Part shown: positions 22,113-34,316 of the stretch, in pieces
Numbering within the stretch: the stretch's first letter is position 1
Layout: every line of letters begins with the position of its first letter
NCBI GenBank assembly: GCA_003290165.1
Contig: QNQO01001838.1
Span: 62,001-126,000 of the forward strand
Origin: Berberis thunbergii
Lineage: Eukaryota > Streptophyta > Magnoliopsida > Ranunculales > Berberidaceae
Direction of reading: 5' to 3'
Length of the DNA stretch: 64,000 nt
Translations under genes and position numbers: made by a program
The notes under the pieces: generated by a model
What the model saw: only the letters and a program-made list of their open reading frames with translations
What the model was told of the DNA's origin: nothing
The model's database searches: none

Positions 22113-23492
22113 TGATTACGCCCAAACAGTACACGCGGTCAATTGCAGTAAAGATTGGGGTGTCGATCCCCCAAGGAAAAGCGATTTACAAAACAAGGTC
22201 AAGGAAGAAAAACTACGCGAAACTAAATTTAAGAAATTCTAGCAAATTTAAAATATGAAATTGAATTTAGTTTAATGAAAATCAAGTTTAGAAAAGTCAC
22301 AAGGTTCCAAGAATCCCTCCTAGATTTCACGTGCCAACTAGTATTGATTTGCTATGATAACTCAATTACGTGTTTTTTATCCCAAACAACATAATTGGAA
22401 AAATAGTTTTTAATGCATCAATATATTCTAATGTAAATGGATTTTAGATTCACTTTTTCTAGAAAGCACAAAGGTTGGTCATATATGATATCCTAAATTT
22501 ACGATATATTCAGAGACAATAACGTAATAAAAGACAATCACATATAACTAACATTTCGAAATCAATTGATCTTTAAAATTCGACACATAAAAAAACATGA
22601 CTAAACTTATATGGAGAAGAAAAGATAACCACTGGAATAATAATCTACGAAGAAGTTGATGAAATCTTTGTCACTAAAATAACTTAAACTCTTATATTAA
22701 ACAAAAGTGAAAATCATAAACACATTATTCATCGTGAAAGCATAAAGCGAATCAAATACCAATTAAGTGCGTTACATCTAGGAGTTCATCTCTTCGCCTT
22801 GCGTGGAGTTTAGTGACACATGGTGAAAGTGATGACAACAAAAACGGTGTGGAGCTTCACCTGCATGGCAGCGCGTGGTGGATTAGCGATGCGCACCCTG
22901 CTAGACAGCATCTTCACTGTTGTTCCTGCTGCTGTTGTGTCATGCGTATCCTTCTGTTCTTCTGCTGCATTTTGGCTGCTGTTGTTGTATTCCCTGCTGT
23001 CATGCGTTGCCTCTTCTGCTGTCTTTTTTTTTCCTACTGTGTGTTGCTCTATTTGTGTTAAAAAGAAACTAAACTCTTTTGAAAACCCAATAGAATTTGG
23101 AAACCAAGGACTGATGCGTTATCTCTTGTTGCTGTATTTGTGGGTAAAGGAAATGAACTCCTTACTTGAAACCAAATACAAATTGCAAACAACGCGGTCC
23201 TACCTCTTGAAAGGTGGGTTTGGCTATGTTCTCCATATTACTTCTTTGTTCTACTAAAATTGAAAACTAATTTCCTTTATTTTTTTCTTTGGTTCTCTTA
23301 ATATTTGGCTTGAGTGTCTCTCGCTCCACTTCGTCAATTTGTCTATGAATTTCCAAATTCGCCACGCTAATGCAATTTGTCATTTAAACTCCAAATCCTA
23401 CAAAAATAAAATAATTAGACTAAAATACACTATTCGAAACACTAACAAATATAAATTAGGAGCTATATTATATAATAATTATGTTAACATCA
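22113..23492 (-). repeat. Complete Athila-type LTR, minus strand (1380 bp)
   Basis: On the minus strand it begins TGATGTTAACATAA (23492) and ends GGGCGTAATCA (22113). It matches the 18741-20603 LTR at both ends (for example around CACTAACAAATATAAATTA and the 3' 600 bp) but lacks most of its CT-rich middle. It interrupts gag of the plus-strand Gypsy relative at 23493. Confidence 0.85.
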
Positions 23493-24315
23493 GCGTGCCA
23501 CCAAGGTTGATAGACTCCTTTCAAGCATTAGTTGTTGCCTTCATCACGAGGTTCATTGACGGTCAGTGGATGAGAAAGGGCCCACACTACTTGCTTCACA
23601 TCAAGCAGAAGCCTAAAGAAACTATAAGGGAGTATGCTACTCATTTTACTAACGAGTTGACCATGATTGACGGCAGCAACGATATGGCCATAGGCACCTT
23701 CACCTTTGACTAAAAAGGGGACCATTTTTCAATTATCTAAACCTGGACCACTCGAAGAACATGGCGACCCTATTAAAGACCGCTCAAAAATACATCACTC
23801 TCGAGGAAATGGTGGCCGCTAGGAAAAAAATGAATCCAAAAGGGAAGGCCACTCAAAGAGGCGAAAGAGGAGAGAAGAGAGGAAAAAAAAGGTGAGACGA
23901 TAAACTCGGGAGGAGAACACTCAGTCAAAAGGCACCAGACCAACTGGAGATCAAAACTCAACCAACAGGAGCCCGGAAAGCTGCAATCTGCAAGGGCCAT
24001 GCATGAACAGATGACAAGTGTGATGAAAGAGACATATAAACCATACATGACCTTGAAAACGAGTCGAGCAAGCATACTGAAGTCCATGGGGAAATGGGAA
24101 GACATCAACTGGCAGCTCAAAATGAGAGTAGACTCCGAGGAGTGAGATAAAAATAAGTACTGCTATTTCCACAAGGATCACATACATGACATTGAAGATT
24201 GCTACAATTTGAAAGACAAAATTGAGCATTGGATTCAAAGAGGACGACTTGAGGAATTCATTGGGCTGCCAAATAAGCAGCCCAAAGGGATAAAGAAAGT
24301 GAACGTCGCTACATG
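23493..24315 (+). pseudogene. Gag remnant of Gypsy relative A
   Basis: Reads the retrotransposon-gag core (PPRLIDSFQALVVAFITRF, HYLLHIKQKPKETIREYAT, NELTMIDG), then after frame changes a C-terminal zinc-type segment (YCYFHKDHIHDIEDCYNLKD). It begins in mid-domain at the Athila LTR tip (23492). Frameshifts and a TGA near 24143 break it. Confidence 0.8.
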
Positions 24316-25280
24316 ATCAAAAGAGTAGCCCAAAGAACTAATATACGCCCTACATTGCATCGCTAGAAGAAATAAACAATCTAGCCAATCAAATAAGCGA
24401 CCAACGATACCACTTACTCGAGCTTATCTATATCGAAGTAATAACAATGTCGTCATCATCGAACGAGACCAGAAAGGCCACTACAACAACTCACAATAGG
24501 AGACACACATAAATTCGCACTTCGGGCGAAGGTCAACCAACTGACTAAGTTTGAAGGCCTCACTAACAATCGTAAACTTAATCCACATTATCCCTAACAA
24601 GGCCAACAATGCCTCCTCCATTACTGACAATGGAACCGACGCAAACAAATTTGATAAAACTTGATTTAAAAGTTCATGGAAGCCTTGGCAGTTGGTGCTG
24701 CTGTAAGCATGATTGGACAATTTAGTGGTTGATTCTACTGTCAAGAGCACACACCCAAGGATTTGATTTCAAAACATTCCGAGTTTATTAACTACCTCGC
24801 GACAACCATATACATAACGAAAAACTACCAAAACTATAGGAGAATTAGGAAGGAAGAAGTTGCAACAAACGAGTTAAGGATAGACACGTCGACTCAAGGC
24901 AAAGCAACACCAAAGCACACTCCAGGGCAATATAAAACTAAGCCCGGTTTAAGATCAGACACAAATACTCCTCAAACACAAGGGCGCATAGGAATCGACC
25001 TCCTATCATCATAAGAAATGACATTAATCGAGCAACAGTCAGAGAAACATAATGCATATTCACAAGCGGACCCTACAACATAATGTAGCCTTATGAGAAA
25101 AGAATGTCCACTACTACTATAGATTGTTAAGCACCTGAAATGGGACTATCAATAAAACTCCGAGTTCAAACCCTCTGTCTTACATCCAAGTAGTAAAATT
25201 AAGGCATCAAAGCCAAACAATGCGAAGCAATTAGCATATCAAGCCACGAACAAAAGGTCAGGACGTACAAGTCATACACA
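24316..25280 (+). other. Degenerate pol-region remnant of relative A
   Basis: No intact domain. Stretches at about 24590-24810 (reading KANNASSITDN and later NIPSLL) recur in copy B at about 41110-41310, so the DNA is shared element sequence, but I cannot name a domain. Confidence 0.4.
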
Positions 25281-25284
25281 AGCA

Positions 25285-25960
25285 ACAAACTTCTAGTCTG
25301 ATCAACCACGAAGTAAAAGTTGTGACAAACAAGTCAACTTACTCGAAAAAACTTCGGACCGACCAATATGTTGGACCACGAAGTAAAAGTTGGGACAAAC
25401 AAGTAAACTTGCTTGTAAAAACTTCAGATCGATCGATATGTCGGACCACGAAGTAAAATTTTGGGTAAACAAGTCAATTTACTTGTAGAAACTTTGGACT
25501 GACCGATATGTCGGACCACGAAGTAAAAGTTGGGACAAACAAGTTGACTTACTTGTAAAAACTTCGGGCCGACCGATATGTCAAACCACGAAGTAAAAGT
25601 TGGAACAAACAAGTCAACTTACTTGTAAAAACCTTCTGACCAACTAATATGTCGGCCCACGAAGTAAAAGTTGGGACAAACAAGTCAACTTACTCGTAAA
25701 AAATTCGGACCGACTAATAAGTCAGACCATGAAGTAAAAGCCTAGACGCGTAAGTCCGGATGCATTAGTAAAAAACCTTTTGATCGACTAATATGTTGGA
25801 CCACAAGGTAAGAGTCTTGACGTATAAGTCAAGACATATTCATAAAGCCTTCTGGTCTATCAACATGTTAGACCACGAAGTTCATCTACAAAAGCCTTGA
25901 CACACAAGTCAAGACCCACTTAGAAAACCTTTTGAGTAGCCAACACATCCGACAAAGAAG
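25285..25960. repeat. Tandem repeats, unit about 70 bp
   Basis: CCACGAAGTAAAAGTTGGGA recurs at about 25306, 25375, 25443, 25513, 25583, 25653 and 25723, with diverged copies to about 25960. Each unit also has ACAAACAAGTCAACTTACT and CTTCGGACCGACCAATATGT. The same family, with different variants, is at 41630-42330. Confidence 0.9.
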
Positions 25961-26123
25961 TAAACATGCAAAAATCCAAACAAGTAAATCAAAGCCAGTA
26001 AAGCTTCACGACCTGATCAACAAGGCCAAATAAATGAAAGATGCGATGGTCAACAAATGAGCGCAAAAATAAAAATACAGACAAGTCTAAATTACCAGAG
26101 TATGAAAAGTACAAGCAACAAGG

Positions 26124-27740
26124 TTAACGCACACTTATCATGTACTGTGAGTTAACGTGATTGATCCAAGACAAATTATGACTACAAAGAAGGATATGCA
26201 AGTTAAAAAGCAATAAAAGCAACAAAAGACAACGCAAGAACGTTAAAAGGGAAAAGTTAAAAGACAAAAATATAAAATAGTTTGAGAAGAAACAGTAGAG
26301 GTGATCGAAACATCGCCAGCGGGAGCATAAAATAGGGGCAACAACGTCGGTAGTAGGAGGAGATGGAACTCTCTCTTCGACAGCAAGAATGGATGATGTT
26401 GCAAGATCAAAAAGAGGAGGAAATGATGGTTCTTCAGTCACCGAATCACTTGGTGGATCTGGAACACCTTCTTCACCATCATCATCCTTGAAAATGTGGT
26501 CGACTAAACCACGATACTTGGACAAATCAAGACCATCTCCCTTAATGTAGTCGAGAAGTTCGACTCGCCCTTCAACAACTCCCCTCCAATCATTCGCTTT
26601 CGCAATCTTCAGCTTGTTTTTTTGTTGCAACAAGCTCATTTTTGGTCGAAATAAGCAGCCTTCAACGGTGGTCAACATTGCGAAAATATCCGGCTTAACA
26701 TCATCAAACGCAGTTGTTAATTGCTCCACCCGCTCCTTAGCTGACAAATTGCTTAATAAAGGAATGCTTGGTCATGACCAGCTTTCTCAATAGACAGTTC
26801 CCTCTCCACCTTGTCCAATCAAGCAAAGACTTCGTTCAGCTCTGCCATTGAAAACTCAAGCTCAGAAGCGGATCTATCTCGTGCAACCTCCACCTCCCTT
26901 AGAGATGCCTGAGCAGCCCCAGCTGCCTTCTCCTGCTCTATACACTTTCAATACGTCCAACTGACAAAGAACATGAGAAAATACCAGTAACTGTGCTGCT
27001 ATCTTCCTCTTAAGAGCAGCCACATGAGTGGCCAGATAGTTCGACCCCATCACCCCAGCATAAGTGAGGTGATTCATCCCACCCATTATCTACTTGATGT
27101 CGTGATCAAGATGACAGCTAGGTTTCCGCACATGCATCAAAGCCTTCTCCACCATCTGCCTATGGCACTCTCTGATTAAATTGCATGCACTATCCTACAC
27201 GTCAATCTCATTATACCAGCTAAACTTTCTATCCGATTTAATAGATGTCTTATGGGTTGGGTTCTTTCCAACTAATTCTCGGACAAAGAACTTTGGGATC
27301 AAGAAGTACAGAGGACCCACCCCAACAGCCGGAAGAATAGTTGGGATAGTAGTAACGACAAAAAAAATCACTCATTCTATTTCGCTGCGAAGTGGTCATA
27401 GCAGGAATGGAACAAGTGGCGGTAGCAGCAGTAACAAAAGAAGTCAGACGAGCAGGAAAAGGACCAGGGAGCTCCGCTGCATCATCAACACGAGTAGGAT
27501 AAGAAGGAAGAGCCTCATAACTATGACCACGATCAGTACCTCCTATTCGCATCAAGGATCAAATTCGAAGTCGGCTAGAGTCTTTGTCGTATTTGGATCC
27601 TTAGACTGTTCCACAACAATCTATAACATCTTGTTGTCAATAGTTCGAGGATCATCATTAGACCACTTAATGAAGTCGGGCACACCATAAGCCGAAAGGA
27701 GATTCTCCTCATTATCGTCCAACGAACGAGTTATTTCCTT
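26124..27740 (-). pseudogene. Antisense ORF of Gypsy relative A
   Basis: Opposite to gag, between tandem repeats and 3' LTR. The best-preserved part (26747-26124) reads MSAKERVEQLTTAFDDVKPD, LLQQKNKLKIAKANDWRG, DLSKYRGLVDHIFKDDDGEE and an acidic, serine/proline-rich tail. Upstream pieces (27086-26874, GGMNHLTYAGVMGSNYLATH; about 27690-27180) continue it in shifted frames. The counterpart in copy B is 42640-44150. Role unknown. It is coiled-coil-like and ends acidic. A stop-free 200-residue stretch in an otherwise decayed element is notable. Confidence 0.55.
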
Positions 27741-27764
27741 TTTAATCCTTTTATTGCCAGATTG

Positions 27765-28100
27765 ATCTCCTCGACCTCCTCGAGAGAAAAGATGTCAAAT
27801 GGGACCATTACCTTATATAACGACCAGTATATAAAGAGGATGGCCTTTCTCTCCTCGACCTCCTCTAGGATGTCAAATTGGAACATTACATCTTTTTATA
27901 TAACAACCAGTATATAAGGTAATGGGAACATTTGACAAAGGTATGCAATTTTAACTGAGTTCTGTCCAGATTTATCTCCATCTCCAACTGAGTTACTGAC
28001 TTAAGCATCAGAGTACCTTCGACCATTAAAATGTGGTCCTTGACAATCTAACAATTTTTTACAGGTCATATTTATAGGAGTCCAGATTTTGGACGCATCA
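27765..28100 (+). repeat. Partial 3' LTR of relative A with an internal duplication
   Basis: The last roughly 165 bp (from AAAGGTATGCAATTTTAACT to GGACGCATCA) match the 5' LTR of copy B at 39222-39386. Before it, a unit of about 85 bp (CTCCTCGACCTCCTC ... CCAGTATATAA) occurs twice, each with a TATATAA box, so a putative promoter is doubled. The LTR start is not recognisable. Confidence 0.6.
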
Positions 28101-29966
28101 CTATCAATAAGAGTTGTGGTGGATAAAAGAATTTTTTTTGGCAAGCAATTGGTGTTAGGGTATTGATCATCAATTTTTTTTTCTCCAAAAATCATTGGCA
28201 TGAGATATAATATTTATCTTTCATTTATCATTAGTTATTCATGGATACACTTAATATCAATTGAATAATTCTTAGGGTGCATCTTTTGAGTTTTTTTTTA
28301 CACTTTTTACCCATTCTCTTTAAAACACAACTACAAACACCATCTACAGAAGGATTAGAAGTTTAAAAAAAACCCGAAAGAGACATAAAGAGGCACTGTA
28401 GATTTTTCATATCAATTTTATTCCTCCACATTTACATTAGTTAACGAGTTAGATGCATTTTAATCCCCCAAGTGAAAGTTCTTATTTGTTGTGAATCTTT
28501 CGACCGTGTTGCTTTTCATTATTTTAAAAACATTATGGCAGTAATGGCAAGTGCGTACCTCATTTTCCTTCCAGGTTCTGTGTAGAACAAAGAATTATAG
28601 AGAAAGCAAAGATGAAGAGAAAATCGAAAACCCTAAAAAAAATTTACAGAGAAACTTTAAGAGACAACCAAATTTTTTTTCACTGCTCACTCTCTTGTGC
28701 TAGTAGTGTGAGTAAACGTGTTAAGTCTTTTATAAAAAGACAAGTAATAGTATCCAATTTATATTTTGTTGTCCAAATTGGCCATTTACTTATTAAATAT
28801 CCAATTGTGACCGTTATAAATGATCATTATTTACATCATATAGTATTACTTATACATATTTATTTTTATTCCCCTGTTATTTAGGTTAAATACATGTTAG
28901 GTTTAGGTTTTGAACATTTTGTTTTTCATAACCAATCCCTCTAAGTTTGATATTCATTTACCAAATTTTGTTCTCAATCTCCCATATTGATGAATTAATT
29001 CCCAACCCACAACCCATCTCCCAACTTCACTTCGGATTTTTTTTCTCAACCAAAAAGTTATACAAGCAGAAGCAACAAGCAAGAACAAAGGGCAAAATTT
29101 TATTCTACTTTATCATGTTTAATCACTATTTTTTTGTTCGTTGTTCGCCTTTTATTTATGGCAATCTTTAAGCAAACATCAAACAAATTGTGATGATTTT
29201 GGATACCTCCATTAAATAAATCACACAAAAACCTATAACCAAAATCTTAAACTTTGAACACAACCTTAAAACTTCAAGATTTAGCTGAGGTTTCATAGAA
29301 ATGAGGGTTTTGAATTGTTTTCTGGGACAAAAATAATCTTACCCTTTTATCAAAATAGTCAACTTGATAAATGGATGCTACTCATCAAACTAAAATATTC
29401 AAAATTGTGATTATGAATGACTAGATTGTTAGACAAACTTAGGCTTATTATAATACACAAATTACTTGTAAATGACATAGTAAATAGATGTTATTCTTGT
29501 GTTATATTTATATTTGACATGTATTTATTTTAAGTATATTTGATGAATGGTCTCATTGGTTTAATATTCATATTATCCATATTGATGAGATTTATTTGTA
29601 TTATATATATTCTTAAACTCATACTTATTATTCAATCATATGTATATAGTTAAATTTCTTTATTATGTGTGGTGTGTCAATATATATTAAATGTTGAACT
29701 TAATTTTATATATGTGTAGTAAACAAAATGCATGAGAGTAAATATAAGATTAATATTTATCAAATTATTGAATTAATCATGATTCTTGCGTTTAGAGTGA
29801 TAGATATGAATGTCCTAAAACTTCACTGGGTACAACAAATATTGAATCTTTAAAAAGGTATTGCATGTTGAATAAATTTGTGGGTATTGTTATATTTAGA
29901 ATTGTTGTTGTTGAAGTTATAGTTTAAATATTGTTAATATTGTAGTTTTATCGAAAGCAAACATTG
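28101..29966. other. Anonymous AT-rich DNA
   Basis: No gene, RNA or element recognised on either strand. Short open frames (28612-28884 plus, 28947-29171 plus) look like chance in AT-rich sequence. Confidence 0.5.
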
Positions 29967-30051
29967 TAGATCCTTTGAATGAACTATTATTAGGTAAAGG
30001 TAAAACATGAAACTAATATGTGATAAAAGAGATACAATCGAGACAATGATT
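29967..30051 (+). repeat. 85-bp direct repeat, left copy (flank of the viral insertion)
   Basis: Matches 35302-35386 at 83 of 85 positions (starts TAGATCCTTTGAATGAAC). It abuts viral sequence on its right. In the viral frame it contains several stops, so it is better read as host DNA duplicated around the insertion than as viral coding sequence. Confidence 0.85.
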
Positions 30052-30071
30052 ATAAACTTTGTTCAAATATT

Positions 30072-31374
30072 TCCAATGCTTTCTGGAATAGAAAGCAACA
30101 TATGGTTTGTTTACCATATGATTCCTCATTTCGTGATTCAACGATCCCTACCAAGGCTCGTCCCATTCAAATGAATTCTGAATTAATGGAATTCTGTAAG
30201 AACGAAATTACTGATTTGTTTGACAAACAGCTAATTTGTCCTTCCAAATCCCCATGGAGTTGTGCAGCCTTTTATGTTCGTAAAGCTGTTGAAATTGAGC
30301 GAGGAACACCTCGACTTGTTATCAATTATAAGCCTTTAAACAAGGTTTTACAATGGATTAGGTACCCCATACCTAATAAGAGAGATCTAATTAAGAGACT
30401 ACACACTGCACGTGTCTTCTCTAAATTTGACCTCAAGTCTGGATTTTGGCAAATCCAGATTCATCCCCATGATCGATACAAAACAGCATTTAATGTTCCA
30501 TTTAGTCATTATGAGTGGAATGTTATGCCATTTGGCCTCAAGAACGCGCCAAGTGAATTTCAAAATATCATGAATGATATTTTAACCCTATTTTCCCAAT
30601 TTTCTATTGTGTATATCGATGATATACTGATATTCTCTGACTTTATAGAAGACCATTGGAAACACTTGTATCAGTTGTACAAATTATCAAAGAAAATGGT
30701 TTGGTTTTATCTCCAACCAAAATTAACTTATTTCAAACAAATATCCATTTTCTTGGTCATAAAATTAATCATGGGTTGATCACACCAATCTCTAGGGCAA
30801 TAGAGTTTGCTAATAAATTCCCCGATGAAATTAAATACAAAACCCAATTACAAAGATTTTTGGGCTCTCTCAAAACTTAAGTCCAACCCAGGTCCATGGA
30901 TTGAAACCCATTCTCAAATAGTTCGTGAAGTCAAAGCCCAAGTCAAGAGTCTTCCTTATCTAGGCATCTCAAATACTGTTGCTTTCAAGATTGTAGAAAC
31001 TGATGCGTCTAACTAGGGATACGGTGGTATTCTTAAACAGCGTCTCCTAGAGTCTACAACCATACAATTAGTCAGATACCATTCTGGTATTTGGAATTCA
31101 ACACAAATCAATTATTCAACTGTCAAAAAAGAAATTTTATTGATTGTTTTGTGCATCATGAAATTTTAAGATGATTTGGTTAATCAAAAGTCTTTACTTC
31201 GTGTTGATTGTAAATCTGCAAAAGAGATTTTAACTAAAGATGTTTTAAATCTTGTTTCCAAACAAATTTTTGCACGCTGGCAAGGACTTTTGTCAGCTTT
31301 TGATTTGGTATCAAATATATATAAAAAAAAGACAATTCCCTTGTGGACTTTCTAACAAGAGAATTCTTACAAAA
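30072..31374 (+). pseudogene. Pararetroviral reverse transcriptase-RNase H, frameshifted
   Basis: It would copy the pregenomic RNA into DNA. 30102-30779 carries the fingers/palm motifs: KSPWSCAAFYV, RLVINYKPLN, FDLKSGFWQI, MPFGLKNAPS and the catalytic box YIDD with ILIFS. The frame shifts near 30650 and again near 30880. RNase H follows: VETDAS at about 30998, then a TAG, and CKSAKEIL and QIFARWQGLLSAFD by 31290. More frame breaks occur before 31375. The reading enters viral sequence a few codons before 30102 (NAFWNRKQHM), just after the left 85-bp repeat. Not functional. Confidence 0.9.
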
Positions 31375-32577
31375 ATGAGTTATCAAAACTCCTCTTCTTC
31401 TCGTCCTCCTCATTCTCCAAAACCCCAAACAAAGTCTCAGTATGCTATGAAACCTTCTGTTTCACAGCAACCAAAGCCTCCTCTTTATTATGCCCTTGCT
31501 TTTACAAATCCTTTCCAACCGTTGTCTCAAGCAGAAGAATCAAGCTCTGCAATGACAAGTTTTACAAAGCCTCAAACTTTGGCACCAAATCCATACATTA
31601 CAAAACCAAGCCTGGAATAGATCACTATGATCGAACCAATATTTTATTCCCTTACAAAAGACACTCATTCAATTGCAAAAAATATGTTTTCTCCAAAACC
31701 TCAATTTGAAGAAGCAGATATCCTCAAAACCTAAGAATTCTATGAGTTCATACTGGTCGATTCTGACTCAGTATTGATCACCCATCATAGAGATCCTTCT
31801 CATCCTTAAAAGATTACCCATTCCAAGTGTCAAATTTTGAAGATCATGACTGAAGCTAATTGGAAACAACATCCTCGTTTCCACAAGAAGTTCTCAGTCA
31901 ATTACCTTCCTTCTTCTTACAATTATCTAGACTACAAGCAAGCGTGGTTTAGAGCTTTCTATCTCTTTTCCCAGAACTGTGGTCATTCATGGTTCTTTCT
32001 CTTCTGCAAAAAGTTCAATCCGAAATCAATTCCACTATGGTTTCAACATGTTTGGTGGAATTATTTTGGTCCTGTACAAGACATCTTGCCTCCACCAGTC
32101 AATGAGGGATGACAACTTTTCAAAACAAAATTCAATCCGCCAATTCCGATTTCTGAACAGGTATTGTCGCTTTGGTTTTTTGTCAAATTCAATCTCTCAT
32201 GGATTTGTTGTTGGGACTACACCGTCACGGCTCTTTCAGTTCCATGTCAATCGGTTCAAGCTCTTCTATGGCTTTGTTGTCTATTCAAAGTCAAATGATG
32301 GGCTCAGTTTGATCACACAAATGTTAAAAAAGTAGTCCTACGCTTCTTCTCAGGCAAAAGTAATTTATCTATTCCACAAGTAAATCCAATCAAGACTCCT
32401 TCCCAAGCTCAAATTCTTCGACAACATATCAAGAAACAACTTTAAGGGAAACCTACAAAAGCTCAACTATTGGAGACTCTGTCCAAAATCTGTTCAAAAG
32501 ATTCAGAGGAAGAAGACGATCCAACAGTACCAGACAATGACGATGACTGCTATGGCATCTTTTCGCCACTAGCATAA
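31375..32577 (+). pseudogene. Pararetroviral second ORF, unknown function, broken
   Basis: It starts with MSYQNSSSSRPP at 31375, right after RNase H. The first open part ends at 31620. Further pieces in other frames run to about 32335, and an acidic C-terminus (DSEEEDDPTVPDNDDDC) ends at a TAA near 32576. Florendovirus-type genomes carry an extra ORF of unknown role at this place. At least four frame or stop changes break it. Confidence 0.6.
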
Positions 32578-33313
32578 AGTCCTACCTGCAAACATTATAG
32601 TGTCTATGACTCAACATGGGTCTAGAAGTTATTTTCGGCCAACCGACAACATCTTCTTTTCAAAGCAACCACATGCATCCACAGTGCCTGCACTTACAAA
32701 TGATCAACAGTTGAAGCATCTTTAACAATATCTCCACTACTTATAAAGGAGAATAATATTCGCACCAACTCCAATAATACAAGCAACATGACAAAGCTTC
32801 TTCCATTCAGCTTTCCATGATTACAAAGGACAAACGTCCACCCACTCTCCACTGGATCTTCGAGAAAGCTTCTCCCTTCTCTCTGCATTATTGTATCTTA
32901 TCTTTTCTTTTCTATTTAAGCAAGTGTGTATCTCTACATAAGGCAGGAGTTATCTTCCCATGTAATCGTTTTACCCTCTCTTGTAAGTCTCCTTCTCCTG
33001 TATTTACTATTTTCTTATAAATAAAAGTTCATGCATATGTTTTCCTAACTTGTTTCTTTTCAAAACATTTTCTAAGAACTTATCTTGATTGAACATCTCG
33101 TTATACTGGTCAACCAATATTGGCCCAGTATTGACACCGTTCACTTGAAAAGTTTGAAGAAAATTCTCCAAATGAATATCTCTATTCTCGCCTTGTTTAT
33201 TTTTCTGTATTTTTCGTTAATTACTTATCTTGTTATTTCTTGTTTGATAATTTTATCCTATTATTGTTAATTTGTGATCTTCTTTGCTTCTGTTAGTCAG
33301 TCCTGGGTAGAAA
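32578..33313 (+). promoter_or_regulatory. Pararetroviral intergenic region: TATA-like box and polyadenylation signal
   Basis: Non-coding. TCTATTTAAG at 32911-32920 resembles the TATA box of caulimovirid pregenomic promoters, and AATAAA lies about 110 bp downstream (33020-33025), the spacing used for terminally redundant viral RNA. It lies between the second ORF and the primer site, the normal position. Confidence 0.55.
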
Positions 33314-33329
33314 TGGTATCAGAGCCATG
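33314..33329 (+). promoter_or_regulatory. Primer binding site, initiator tRNA-Met type
   Basis: TGGTATCAGAGCCATG is complementary to the 3' end of plant initiator tRNA-Met, the minus-strand primer of caulimovirids and the conventional zero point of their maps. Copia elements use the same site, but the coat protein downstream settles the assignment. Confidence 0.85.
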
Positions 33330-33619
33330 TTGTCTGTTCTTCCGGGGGAAATAGTGTCTGTGAGTTCCAAGGTATTGTTGGTCAGCCGTTGATGGCGTCG
33401 GTAAGCCTTAGGGTATGTTGGTCAGCCATTTGATGCTCCTTGTAAGTCGCCAAGATGAGCGCATTTGAATCGGGCTAGGTGGTCACATACTGGTGTTCCA
33501 GCTGTAGAAAATGATCCAAAAGTTTGTAAAGGTTTTTTGTCATATTGCATATCTGGAAGTGTAGGTCTAGGATAAAGCTAGAGATAGGTCTAGGATAAAG
33601 CTAGAGACCTTCTTATGGT

Positions 33620-34316
33620 CCATAGGTGTCCTACACTTGGTGATTTTAGATGGTACAAAAATGTGTTTATGAAAAAGATCATGCATCAAAATGAGGCTAA
33701 TAGTCCGTTCTGGAAACGAAAGTTTCTTGCTGGATTACCACCCATTTTTGCTTAATCAATTCGAACCAAACTCCAAGCTCAGTATCATGGTGACATACCA
33801 TATGGTAAGCTTACGTTTGGTGATTTGATTGCTTTTGTCAATGAAGTAGCCTTGCATCTCTGCAATGATTTGCGTCTTAAAGCCCAATTGAAAAAACAAA
33901 ATATTTCAGGTCCTCGTGAACTTGGATCATTTTGTCAACAACATGGGTATGAAAATTTCAAGGCCCTTTCTCATAAACAAACATCTCGCCAAAAGTATAG
34001 GTCCCATCCGGTCCGTGCTTTTAAGTCTAAAAAGGCTTATGGCCCAAAACAACTCAAACAATTCAATTCCTATTATTCCAAGCCCAAGAGGCATGGCACT
34101 CATAAGCCCAAGCATAATAAACATTTTAAAAAATCCAAAGGCCCAGTGATTCAAAAGCCCATTTGTTTTAGATGTGGTAAATCTAGCCATTATGCTAAAA
34201 GTTGTCGTACAACTCAAAAGATTCAAGAACTCAATGCTCCTGAAGACATTAAAAATATGTTTATTAAAGTTATTGTCAATTATGAATCGGAATATGATTC
34301 ATCTGATGATCTCTAG
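33620..34316 (+). pseudogene. Pararetroviral coat protein with zinc knuckle
   Basis: The conserved core (DFRWYKNVFMKKI, FWKRKFLAGLP) starts near 33625. One TAA near 33755 separates it from the stretch open to 34316 (YGKLTFGDLIAFVNEVAL, PRELGSFCQQHGYENFK, then a lysine/histidine-rich region). The RNA-binding knuckle C-X2-C-X4-H-X4-C is intact at 34164-34205. The N-terminal coat region and the movement protein that should precede it are missing. Confidence 0.85.

Larger units (their letters stand above)
23493..28100 (+). mobile_element. Gypsy relative A (plus strand, 5' truncated)
   Basis: Order: gag, pol remnants, tandem repeats of about 70 bp, an antisense ORF and a partial 3' LTR ending GGACGCATCA at 28100. 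The 5' part is cut by the Athila LTR at 23492. Architecture and many stretches match the plus-strand copy at 38848-44200; the LTR end matches 39225-39386. No reverse transcriptase seen. Confidence 0.75.

Noticed and set aside
22813..23257. Plus-strand cysteine/valine-rich frames
   Set aside because: They lie inside the minus-strand Athila LTR and have no domain.
25285..25960. CRISPR-like array
   Set aside because: Repeats are about 70 bp, contiguous and diverged with no unique spacers; this is a plant retrotransposon tandem repeat.
33314..33329. Primer site as part of a Copia retrotransposon
   Set aside because: Flanking coat protein, protease and caulimovirid-type reverse transcriptase, with no LTRs, fit a pararetrovirus.
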